64,000 nucleotides of DNA, from the NCBI GenBank assembly GCA_049999805.1, contig JBNGIO010006274.1, positions 143,818 through 207,817 of the forward strand, written 5' to 3'. The DNA is from Folioceros fuciformis. Its lineage: Eukaryota; Anthocerotophyta; Anthocerotopsida; Anthocerotales. Every line of letters begins with the position of its first letter. Within the stretch, counting starts at the first letter, position 1. Under the pieces are notes generated by a model. It worked only from the letters and a program-made list of their open reading frames with translations, was not told where the DNA came from and made no database searches. Positions 11,831 through 22,300 of the stretch are shown piece after piece. A program made the translations under genes and the position numbers.

Positions 11831-12726
11831 TGTTGTGCAAAGCATGCACCGCGTCCACTGAGGTGTCCGTGACATGGCCTACGTTGCTGCCTCCCGCTAT
11901 TGCGCGTCGCCCTACTCTGCCGCGGGTGGAATCGCCGCGGGTGGAATCCCGCAGGAGAAGACCTCTGAGTACGAGACCACTCACTGCTGCTTGCGCACCC
12001 TTCTCGTTGGCGAGATGCTCGACCCCGAACTTCGATCTGCATCTCCAGCCCGCCGGCCGTCCTGCCCTGCACCGTTGTCTGGGGTCCCCCGGGGTTCTCC
12101 TCGGCCAGCTGCAATGTGCCTCGCAATACTGGCCTCCACCGCATCTAGCTCCATCTGCAAACTCCATCTGCAAAACACAACGCTCTTCCTGTGCACGGCT
12201 AGGTCTGCCAAGCTTCCTGGTTAGTTGTTGCTTGCGAATCACATCAAGGTACCTCCACCGCTGAAAGTGGCCATTTTCAGCATACGCGGTCCTTCGCAGT
12301 CTATCCCCGACTACCCAGTTCCAAGTCCCGGCGGCAAACTTGGCCATTAGTTCTAGGCTTGGGTCTCCGTCCACCGTAGGCTCAACTTCCGCTTGAGCCA
12401 CGTCGGTGCACCAAGCTTTGCACCCTGCCCACCCATGCTTAGGGTAGCCTCCTCCTTCCCCCCTGCATCTGCCTCCTCTTGCAGGGTGGGAAGCAACCCT
12501 TCCCCTCGTGCCTCAGGCACAATCAGGTCTACCGTAACCTGCGTAGGTGCGCCGCCATTGCCCTGATAGAGCACAATGGCGAGGCTGTCGGCGTGGTCAA
12601 CACCGCAGACAACCATTTCAGCACCTGCAGTAGGGCTGACGGGCTTCACTTTGCCCTCCGCCCCTCCCGCTGTAGTCTTTGCCTCAGGCCGCCGCTGTCC
12701 CGTTCGCACCGTCGCCGCCGCCGCTG

Positions 12727-12840
12727 CCCTGCTCACTTGGCCTGCACCAAACAGGCTTGCTCCTCCTGCTCACTTGACCTACACCAATCAGGCCCACGCG
12801 CCTGCTCCCTTGGCCTGTAGCAAAGTCGCTCGCTCGCAGG
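12727..12840. repeat. degenerate ~38-bp repeat, three copies
   Basis: Three successive copies share the frame 'ctgctcacttggcctgcacc' with substitutions (cttgacctacacc, then cttggcctgtagc). Each is followed by a C/G-rich spacer. The unit length varies slightly. Confidence 0.55.
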
Positions 12841-13384
12841 CTCCCTGCCCTACACCCTCCCAAGCGCTCACACCTGGCCACGCTGCACTCCACCACTACA
12901 TGTTGCGCTCCTACTCCATGGTTGAGGGGCCGTCAATCTCTCTCACGACCTGGTTGTTCGCTCTTCACTGGTGGACTGCAAGTACGATGTGCCCACGAGA
13001 AAGGGTTGGCTTTGCACCCTTTGCAGTTCTACTGCCCGTTTGCCACTGCATGCACCTTTCACTGCGGACAAGTGCAAGCTCGCCACCTGACTGCCACCCC
13101 TACATCCACATCCATACAAATGGTGATCCAACCTGCATGCGACAACTGCATGATCAGCCCACCATCTTCCCATCTCCTGGAAATGTGCACCACTCAGCTG
13201 GTACTCTGGCAACCTCATTTGGGGCATTGCATTGCAACTCAGCAATGGAAGGCATTGATTTTTCAAGGGTCACCCTTCTGCATGGCCTAAGTTGCAATGC
13301 ATGAGGAGGGATGCCGACCAGCCAGCGCTCGACCGAGTGCCGACCACATTGGTGGTGTCCCTAACATTGTTTTTGTTTCATGTT

Positions 13385-14610
13385 TTCAGCAACTGAAGGA
13401 CATGGACAACTTGACGAAGCGCTGTGATGAGTTCCAAAATTTTATTTTTGACGTAAACAACTAGAAAGGATTGGACAACGAGTAAAGGGCTATCGCACAT
13501 AAAGCCATCCAAGAAGGCCTGTTCACATTCAGCGTGCCTTCTAAAAATATCCCAAGTACTGTATGTTGTGGAAACTCGGACTGTACAAGAGATGAGAGGA
13601 TATATGCGGCGATGGGACTATAGGTTGTTGTTGATGGACATCCCTCAGGGGTTCGGTATTCATCCATTGGACAAACGATTTGACGGAGTGATATTGCGAA
13701 CTATTTTCTCAAGCGTCGCCGCGAAGACAACTTTCTGAGGATTTCCGGCTTGTGGTCATGCATGGGGTGGAGGATGCGCACACGGTGAGGGAGGCGATGC
13801 GTAAAAGGTGCAAAGGGGGTGGTCCGGTTTCGTTTGTCTAGGATAAGACAAGCATGTCAAATGATCGAGGACGTTTTGAAACTGTGGAGTACATAACTAT
13901 TGCATGGTGCCTGAAGGAGGGAAGCAGTAAGGGCTGCAAATCTATGATGCTAGGGTAATAGCAAGAAATCTTCAACATGGGCAGGTCCATCATCGCACAT
14001 GACACTATGGTGAAGAAACATGTCTACCTATCTCATGACAAATGAGTTGTTTGCCTATATGAGAGGCCCCTGGGATTGATGGACAGGCTTATCTACAGCT
14101 TTAGTAAAGAGGGGGAATGGGTTGTCGATGCTTGTTCTGGTAGCGACACTACACTGTTAGCGGCGTTGCTTCTTGGCAAAAACTGTGTAGCGATCGAACA
14201 AGATAGGCAATGCACAGCGTATATCCCGTGGAGAATCCACGTCTATGAAGTTCTACCAGATGCAGACGAGGAGGTGACATTCGATGCGCATTAGCGAGGG
14301 CCATCCCAATTCTGGGCTAAGGAGGTTTGCTTTAGCAAAAGGGACAGCTCCCGAGCACAACTTGTGTTACTGACGTCAAAGAGGCAGAGTCAAAAGACGA
14401 GCGAAGACTTCATGCCTGGAAAGAAAACCCTATTTGGGAGGGGCTTGTATCCAATCAGAAAGATGTGGAAGATGCAGGAGTCGATGCGAAAGCGCTAGAG
14501 GAAGTTAACAACTTTGATGTTCATGAAGAAGCAAGATTGCGGGATGTTTTTGTTGTGTTCGACTCCGAGGCTGCAAAGGATGTTAAAGAGCTTTAGAGTT
14601 TTAGCATAGA
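13385..14610 (+). pseudogene. decayed N4/N6 DNA methyltransferase-like gene, probably transposon-borne
   Basis: The clearest piece is 14076-14294: MDRLIYSFSKEGEWVVDACS followed by DTTLLAALLLGKNCVAIEQD. This matches the AdoMet-binding motif I region of N4/N6 amino methyltransferases (normally D-FSGSGTT-LA; here the second Gly of GSG is Asp). Upstream, in changing frames with stops, come LKDMDNLTKRCDEFQNFIFD (about 13390), DIPQGFG (about 13640), EYITIAW (about 13885) and a short ERPLGLMDRL lead-in. Several stop codons and frame changes occur between 13460 and 14070, so it is not functional. A residual acidic stretch runs on to about 14595 (VFVVFDSEAAKDVKEL, then a stop). Such methyltransferase domains occur in bacteria, phages and some eukaryotic mobile elements. 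The element type is not identified. Confidence 0.6.
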
Positions 14611-15250
14611 GTAGGGAGTCATAGTTAGATGTGATGTGCACTTTGCAGTAGGTGTTTAGTCACATTCCTTTAAACATTGGTTAATGAAAGACATGTGGAG
14701 CCCATGAGCGAACCCATCGTCATTGAAATGGTCCTCCAGGGAGAGGGCGCCGTCCTGCCGGCGCCCTTTCCTCATGGCAAGGATTATATTGCATACAAAG
14801 TACACGTTCACGCTGCGTGGTACTAGGAAAAGAATAATTGACCGGATAGAAACCAGTGGAATTTGTTTATTTGTACAAGGTATAAATTTCAAGAAGAAGG
14901 CCTACCCCCTTTAGAAGTAAGACACGACATTCCCCCCCTTGCAAGTTTACTGCGTTTCATCATAAAGTCTTTATTAAATGAACAATATAAAAATAATTCT
15001 AGGACTACTCTTAGTGGTTTAAATTATTCACAAATTATGTCGGCATAACATAAGTTCTCGTCCTTGTAAGAGATTATATAGCTTAGTTGAAGATACAAAT
15101 AACATTCATCTACTTTATAAACAGAACTTTTATGAACTATAGGATTCTAGCCTAAATTTGGGGAAAATTCTACCTAATTATTTTATCATGAGCATTCTTT
15201 TTCAATCTAGTATAATAACAATCGAACCATTGTCCTTTTTCTTGTTTAAT

Positions 15251-15376
15251 TTTCTTACAATATTTTAGGGATAGTACTTGCAGTTGGTCAATTTTCTGAC
15301 AATATTATGGGGAGAGGTCTTAAAGTAGTTGGTCAAATTTCTTACAATATTACTGGCAAAGCTCTTGAAGTAGTGT
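15251..15376. repeat. three copies of a 42-45-bp AT-rich unit
   Basis: The motif 'tttctkacaatatt' recurs at 15251, 15293 and 15338. Each copy is followed by a similar 'gg...tcttgaagtagttggtcaa' tail. The copies are about 75-85 % alike by eye. Confidence 0.65.
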
Positions 15377-15654
15377 GACGCCCAAAAGTTTTGAGATAAT
15401 CATCTGTTAACCAGTTAGTTTCTATTTTGGAGCTGCTCATGATTACAATCAATAGAAAACATGTTATATAATAGTCATATCTTTCTTATCTTTTAAGTTA
15501 TATTTTACAAAGTTTAATATTTTTGGATTCATGTAAAGTACTTAGGTTGTGAAGCCAATCACTCTTTAGGTTATATTACTTTCTTGATTGTATTCAAACT
15601 ATTCTATTCCACATAGATTTACAAAATTAAAAGCTTACCATGAGTGTAAGACAT

Positions 15655-16329
15655 CTAACCTTTGTGACGTCGTAGCGTTCCTGAAGCAGCACCAAATGGG
15701 AGATGATAACTTAAAGAAGCACTTGTGAGACCCGTTCCAGCTTTTTTAGCCGGTCTAGTAGCTGAGCAAGAGTTTTTGTGATGACCAAAGGCCTTTGGGG
15801 TAAACCTTCTATCACAATATGGACACTTCTCTAGTGTTTGTTGAAATTGTTTAAAAGCCCTATCAACCACAATAATTGTATTAGCAGCAATAAGTGTCAG
15901 GGCAATTCATCTTCTACCATTTCTTTCTACATCATAATAAATTCAAATGGTTTCGTTATCATACTCCTCGTTTAAGTCGTCAATTTGTTGAGCTGTGGCA
16001 CTTCCCTTTTTTATAGCAATAGGTATTTCAGAAGTTGCTTTAGATGGCAAAGGTAGAGGACGACGATACTTCTTTGGTTTCTTTTCTTCTTCAGCTAACC
16101 ACTTCTTTTGACATTGAGGGATATGTATTGGTAGACTGGTCAGTTAATTTTATTCAAAATTATTAAATTAGAGAACTCCATTCCAATGATTACCAATGAC
16201 AAATACATATTACTTTTAAACCAAGGTTGCTAGTACATACCTTTTGCTTCCAAACTCGCGTCCACATAAATAGCACATCAACATGCGAGGACGTTTGCTA
16301 GCATCCCCACCTACTTTTATGTCCATCAT
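15655..16329 (-). CDS. ZNF474/ZC2HC1-like zinc-finger protein, 3 exons, 154 aa
   Basis: The exons are 16241-16329, 15965-16135 and 15655-15859. They join cleanly at GT-AG sites (phases 2 and 2) to give 154 residues. Finger 1 crosses the first intron: MLMCYLCGREFGSK, then SLPIHIPQCQKKW, a Cys-x2-Cys...His-x3-Cys pattern. Finger 2 is LEKCPYCDRRFTP then HHKNSC. This matches the C2HC fingers of animal ZNF474 and ZC2HC1 proteins, down to the 'CYICGREFG' and 'PIHEPQC-EKW' style motifs. A basic KKPKKYRRP linker joins them. The family's role is poorly known, and it is often linked to ciliated cells and testis in animals. The gene is intact and AT-rich, unlike its GC-rich neighbours. The second ATG (16324-16326) is an equally good start. 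Confidence 0.8.
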
Positions 16330-17248
16330 TGTGTACCTTTCATGAATTCTTTACTTTTAAATAAGGTCTTTCTTCATAGAACATATGTGATGAGTAATCT
16401 GATTTACAATGCCCTTCCTTGAAATACTCTTGGTTTTGAAATAAAGTATGTTGCCACCTAACAGGATCGAATCATGGCCTATTACATAACTTTCTAAACC
16501 TGCAAAAAGTTAGTTCGCAAAGATTACTGATGCACGATAAGTTTGTCATATTACTTGTTTACAAAATAAAGAAAAAAAAGAATGTTTCCATCTTGTTATC
16601 CCCTCAACATTTAACATATTTATATATATATTCTCGTCACTATAGACACCTGCTTCTTTTAAGAGGGTCAAACCTTTTTCATTCATACTTTATTTATAAT
16701 GAATATTTAAACTTTTGGATAACTTGTTTATTGTGAAAACAAAAAAATTAACTTTTTTTTTTCGTCCAATACGTACACCTTTCTTCACTTCATTGTATGA
16801 CAAATTTTCTCTTATTGTTCCTAATTTACTACTTATATCTTTTTAAAATTATTAATATTTCATGTTTTAAATTATGTTTTGGTCATATATGCTTTGATAA
16901 AAAATAACATAGTTTTTGATCAATTGATATTAAACTTTATTTAAATTATTATAAATATATATAATATTGAGTTAAACATTTTTAAACCTAAATTATGCAA
17001 TAGTTCTTTATAAATGTTCACATATGCAACAATAAAGGATTGTGGATGGACTTATTTTTTCAAGTTTTAAATATAGTAATATGTTATGAATATTTTTATG
17101 AATAAATAATTTAATTTGAAAATTTTGATAAAAGAGAAGAACTTAAAAAGCACTCAAAGAACAATTGATAAATCTAGGTGGCTGCATTGGCTTGATTCTA
17201 AGTTTTAACTCAAATATAGATTAATTGTAAGCCTTTTGCAAAGAAACA

Positions 17249-17911
17249 ATGGCAGAAGATATAGACAAAGATTGTAAGGATGAAAGAAATATATGCGAAA
17301 AACAAATCCACCATTTTGATAAAAGATATCACAAATGTGTAACATTGAAAGAAGAAAAGAATGTTGACTCTATATGTACATCATTTTTGGACCCACTTAT
17401 TCCAATTCCTTGGGAAGTAACAGAAGTTCGACAATCTAATCTAGCAAATCGACGGAGAGATCTTAATATGTTTTTTCACAAGAATTCAGAGTTATGTGTT
17501 TTCGTGTTTGTAGCAGAAAACCACAATAATGAAGACAAAGATGTAGTGCAAATTGCGCAAAATATGTTATCACAATATTTCAAACTGTCAAAGGATGTAG
17601 TCCATCAAAGTTGGACAATTGGGAAAGCTGATGTGTATGGATCTCGATGCCTTGTTGTGCAATTCGTCTCACAGAAAGATCGAAGACATGTTCTCGATAA
17701 TCGAAAGGTCTTGTGCGGCACTAACCTTACTGTTTTTGAAGATCTGACAGAGAATGCCTATTGTCGGAGAAATGCGTATCGTTCGTATGACAATCGACCA
17801 CGGATATGGCCAGATGAATGTCCGTCCTATATGGTTGAGTATCAAAAGTTGAAGGAAGCAAAGGAGCAATGTGCTTATGCATTTATGCGAACTCAAAAGA
17901 GTTTATAAGTG
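17249..17911 (+). CDS. LINE ORF1-like single-exon protein, 219 aa
   Basis: This is an uninterrupted frame from the ATG at 17249 to a TAA at 17906-17908. Residues about 75-170 resemble the RRM-like and C-terminal region of L1-type ORF1 proteins (Transposase_22 family). Examples are VVQFVSQKDRRHVLDNRKVL and GTNLTVFEDLTENAYCRRNA, compared with the usual 'IIVKF-S-KDR-RVL--RK-LKGTNI-I-EDLT'. The N-terminus is acidic and Cys/His-containing (KDCKDERNICEKQIHHFDKR). No reverse transcriptase follows in the next kilobase, so if this is retroelement-derived it stands alone: a truncated insertion, a non-autonomous element or a domesticated gene. Codon use is AT-rich like the rest of the island. The family call rests on memory of the motif pattern. 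Confidence 0.55.
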
Positions 17912-18263
17912 ACATATGAAAGCAACAAAAAGAATAGTATGAAAAGTGTATGGATTAAATTGTACAATTAAATTGTGTAGAGGTAATGCAAATAATCTCC
18001 TAACTATTTTTTGATCTAAATTCTAACTTTTTCAACGCGAAATACTTGTGTTCTTTTTGCAACAAACAAGCTCTAATGTTTTAGTTTGTTTTGTTGCATA
18101 AAAATATTTTTTGCTCTTTCAAGGAACCTGCTACCATAAGGAGGTGAAAGTATTTGAAGATTATGAGACTTTATTTCTTCTGAAGTTAGATATTTAGAGT
18201 TTAGGGTAAGCCACTTAAAAGTTGTTTTTAAATGGTTCCTCTCCCAGGTTGCATTACATCTTA

Positions 18264-18365
18264 TTAGGGTTTAAGCCCTATGATTTAGGGTTTAGGGTTT
18301 AAACCCTAGGATTAAGGGTTTAGGGTTTGAACCCTAGGATTTAGGGTTTAGGGTTTAAACCCTAC
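18264..18365. repeat. palindromic telomere-type repeat, three 28-bp units
   Basis: Units are 18282-18309, 18310-18337 and 18338-18365, preceded by a partial unit at 18264-18281. Each unit has two forward TTTAGGG repeats meeting a reverse AAACCCTA, so it is an imperfect inverted repeat that is tandemly duplicated. TTTAGGG is the usual plant telomere repeat. Confidence 0.85.
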
Positions 18366-19330
18366 ATGGTTGTGGTGGTTATTATTGTTATTATTATTAT
18401 TATTATATTTTTTCTATGGCTTTTAAATTTTGATCAAGACATATTTAGTTTGCCTTAAAGAAAGTGGGATTAGGGGATGCCTGAAATTTCTAATTGTTAA
18501 ATCACTAAGCTATTCCCTAGGGATATAGGGTTTAGCAATTGAAGATATTCATTCTTATGTGTCAAGAGGGGGACAAGGTTGCAAGGTGATATTTGTGAGC
18601 TAAGAAACAATGGTTTTTTTATTATTATTTTGATGTTAAGTAATATCGTTAAACCGACCTAGAACTTAAAAAATGTTTTTTTTCCCGCATAACAGAGCAG
18701 GAAGGTTGACTCATTGCCTTGGAACTTGTTGGCTCACCAAGTGTCTCAGTTCACGTACCCATTTGTCCAAATGCGTATGAACTCTACGAGGTACGGGTAC
18801 ATGGACTGGGTACGTACCTAGCTAGAGACAATGACTAGAGGGTGGCGGCACCGGGATCGATCCTCGACGCCGTTATTATTATATAAAAATAATAAACGTC
18901 CCAACGTACCTCTCGTTCTTCCCCCCAAACTCCTGTTTGAAATACAACCAAGGCTGTCATCTTGACAGGCCGGGACCGGCAGCGGAAGAAGGGCTGCTCT
19001 TTCATGATGGAAGTCGAGAGACTGCCTATAAGGTGTCGATACGTGACGCGCGCTGCAAGCCCGTCAGTTTGACAGGCGTGGACTCCCGACCTCTTTAGCC
19101 GCCTCTCCTCCCCTGCCGGAGGGCCGTTGCCCGCCATCTTTTTCGAACGGATCCTTTCTCCGAGCTTGGTGGATGAGACGTGCGAACGTCTCGCAGACTG
19201 CCATTCTTGCAAGCACCTCGCAGCATTGCCTTGAGGCTGCTCTGCTACGCTCGCACAGCATTGCGCTGCTTCCACCCACCACCCCATGTTTATTCTTCCG
19301 AGGTAGCCAAGCCTGCTCGGGAGCGCCAAT
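18366..19330. other. intergenic, end of AT-rich island and 5' flank of HNH/Myb gene
   Basis: A (TTA)n microsatellite lies at about 18384-18408. From 18835 the DNA is GC-rich and has open frames on both strands with no recognisable domain. These probably reflect composition plus the 5' leader of the gene starting at 19331. Confidence 0.5.
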
Positions 19331-22300
19331 ATGCTGGCCAGGACGTTTCTGTCCGAGGCGGAGCGGCAAGTGGACCCTCAGCTAGGGTACCCGCGGGGGT
19401 ACGCCAAGCTTTGTCGAAATGCGGCCACGCAGCTGCGGGGACTCATCACTCCTTTCACCGAAGGGCCCCCGCAGCGCTTCATCCCCTACGCTCCTCAGCC
19501 TGATGAGGTGGTGGTTCTTCTTCACTTCCGGAAAGGTTGTTGCTGATTGTAACATTTTCATCCGTCTGCCCGTCTGTCTCACATTGTTCTTGTTGTGTAG
19601 ATTGCAAGGTTGAAGGAGCTGGATGCCTGGTTTCCTGTTGTGGCGGAAGAGGACAGGGATCCTCCCAATGCCCGCAAGTACGCGGACTTCCTGTGGCGTC
19701 AGCTGGACCATCTGGGGTATGCAAGTGCTCGTCCTCTTCCGTCTCTCATTGCTTCTTGCCTGCCGTGGTTGCGGTGCGTGTTGACAGTGTTGTTGTGGCT
19801 TCGTCATGTAGAAATGCTGGTTTCGATCCTGCCAAGTTCAGGGTTGATATGTATGGAAATGTGCTCTACTGGAATGCTGACGCTGGCTCTCCTTTGGCGT
19901 GGGAGATTGACCACTGGTTTCCCCATTCTAGTACGTTTTCTGACCTACTGAAGGGAGCATGTGTCGCGCCTGGTTTAGTGTTGTATCCCTCTCTCGGCCT
20001 CCCAGCTCTCTATGCGCCCCCTAATCAAGTCCTTTCCTTTCTTTTGCAGGAGGCGGCAAAACGGTGATGAGTAATCTACGTGTGCTACAGTGGCAAACGA
20101 ACCAACGGAAATCTAATAAGCTGGAGTTTCTGGTGCCTTGGTGGGATCTCCAGCTCGGAGTCTCCATCAACCAGTTCCTGTCAGTGTTCTCCTCCAAGAA
20201 TGCTGATTTCAGGTAGGTCTTCGGGTTCCATCTCTCATGCTACGGTCATGCATTATTTTCCAGTCGTTTCGGTGTGTACTGTCCCTCATGCCCGAGGTTG
20301 TGCGCACGAGCTGCTCCTTCATTGCAGGAAGAGGTCGCTTGAGCTCTTCTTTGCAGGTGGCGAAGAAGAACAAGTAGAAGCGAAGTGTCTTGTTGAGCCT
20401 CATTCCTGGCCTGCCCCGTTTCGGGAGCAGAAGGCGGAAATCGGCTTGGCCGCCGCGGCAGTTGTGTCAGTGTCGAGAAGAGACAACGATGATAAAATTA
20501 GAGGAACGGCGTCGTGGGCTTCAAGGTCTGGCACAGATTTGATCACGGAAACATCTGCTGTGGCGGGTGAGCTGACTGACCAGTGTTCTCTCCAGTAATC
20601 GAGCCTTTTTTTGTCGATCGTCTAGACTCTTGACACCAAACCGGAACACGCCAGCTACTGGAACGCCTGCGAGACGACGATGGAGCCTGGAAGAGGAAGA
20701 GGCTCTACGGCGTGCGGTCCACAAGTTTGGTCCAGGCAGCTGGAAGGAAATCAAAGAGAGCGAGCCTGCGCTGGCCGGTCGCTCGACGGTACAGATAAAA
20801 GACAAGGTGAGGCAGGACTTCATCCTTGAGCTGTATTTCGTTGTTTCCTTGGAGTTCTTTTGAAGGCGATCTGAGTGAACTGTTGTGCACATGGATATCA
20901 GTATCGGCTCCTGAGAGGGGATTGGCACCCTGACAAAGAGAATGTCACGGCAAACGTCGACAAGGAGACTGCGGTGGCTGCAGCCATCCAAAAAGAGCGG
21001 AAGTTGAAGCAGATGAGGGAGGATGAAAAGAAAGTGAAAGAGGAGGAGTTGGCTCATTTGGAAGACACTCTCGGAGCCATCACCCGGGAGAATGAGGCCG
21101 AGTTTCTAGCATTGGAGGACTTGGAGCGGGTTTTGGTGAGAAGCCGAGAGAAGGTGGAAAAGCAACGCCGATGGTCTGAAACGCAGTCCTCGTACCGGAT
21201 CTGCTTGGAGAGGATGATCCGAGACACGATGCACCAGTAAGTGACATGTTGGCCTTCAGAAATGATCCATAGTTTGAGTTGTATGTCTAAGACACCGTAT
21301 TGTCTGTGAGATCTGTAGGAGCGTGGTGTACAAGGAACAGGCCCGATTGAATCAGGCAGCGTGCAATGCACTTCAGGTTCGGCTTGACTGCGAGAAGCAG
21401 ACCTCCGTGGCTGCCGGCACAGACCTGGTGAAAAAGTACAAGCAGAGGGAAGAGCTGTTGGCTCTGTCCTGTCCAGATCAACTGGACAGCGAGGTGGCCA
21501 ATGAGTTGAAAATGCAGGCAATGACAAGCTTCGCTCTTGCGGAAGACGAAGAGGGGCCCAACGCCCCCAAGCTGACGGATTCCGAGCATCGCTGGCTTCC
21601 TCGCCTTCCTCCCGTGGCTGAAGATGGTTGTATTCCCCATTGCGCGTCGAAGCCGGCGGGGAAGTATGACCAAGAACGCGAATCTTCTGACACCCGCAGC
21701 AATACAAGATCCCTTCAAGCTGGAGGGGAGGAAGAGCTAGTAGCCAGCTTGAGGAGTTTGAAGCTGCGGGAGGATTCCAGCGATTTGAGCAGGTCTCCAG
21801 CCGAAGGGAGCTCGGGCAAACGATCGCTGGACGAGGAGAAGGAGAAGCTGGGAAAGGCTGGAAGGGAAGGTAGCCGCCTGAAAAAGAAAAAGAAAGTCGA
21901 TGACAAAGACTCGTCGGACTTCAGGTTTAAAAAGGCGGCCATGCATGAGGTGGATAATGAATGTGGGAAGGAGAGGAAGTTGACTAATCGTCCAGTCTGT
22001 GCAGTCGACAAGGAGTTGGGGAGGGACAGGACGGGGAAGGAAGGCAGGCAATTATCGGAGTCGGGGGCGCCTCTCGGCAGCTGGTCGACAACGAGAGCAA
22101 AGCTTCATGAAGGGGTCGCTGAAACCGGCTATGGGTCCTCTTCCGGCTCTGGCACTACTTACTTGAGAGCAATTGATGGGGACAGGCTGCAGAAGGTCGA
22201 CAAGGTGAGCCGCGTGACGGAATGGCTAGATGCAGTGCCCACTCCCCGGCCTATTCGTGGCCAAGAAAGGTCTGAGGTTTGGGACAGCAGCGATCGAAGG

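Larger units (their letters stand above)
11216..13370. other. repeat-rich GC-rich interval, no confirmed gene
   Basis: The stretch has long overlapping open frames on both strands, which high GC content favours. None has a recognised domain. The minus-strand frame near 12150-12400 contains FAAGTWNWVVGDRLRR and looks the most protein-like, but no homologue is recalled. Tandem repeats are listed separately. Its position between a dead P450 and a methyltransferase relic suggests old transposon or duplicated DNA. Confidence 0.4.
14640..18830. other. AT-rich island within GC-richer DNA
   Basis: Base composition changes abruptly near 14640. It becomes strongly AT-rich with many poly-T and 'attatt' runs and returns to GC-rich near 18835. 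The island holds the ZNF474-like gene, the LINE ORF1-like frame, a 42-45-bp tandem repeat and telomere-like palindromes. The stretches 14640-15250, 15376-15654, 16330-17248 and 17909-18263 show nothing else. Confidence 0.8.

Noticed and set aside
11805-12401. 198-codon minus-strand open frame with FAAGTWNWVVGDRLRR
   Set aside because: The first part looks protein-like, but the rest reads through the repeat block and no homologue is recognised. It is left as unassigned.
12576-13304. 242-codon plus-strand open frame
   Set aside because: It is Pro/Ala/Cys-rich low-complexity sequence running through tandem repeats, with equally long frames on the opposite strand. No domain or exon structure supports it.
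18835-19329. 164-codon minus-strand frame upstream of the HNH/Myb gene
   Set aside because: It has no proper ATG start and no domain, and it overlaps the expected promoter and leader of the gene on the other strand.
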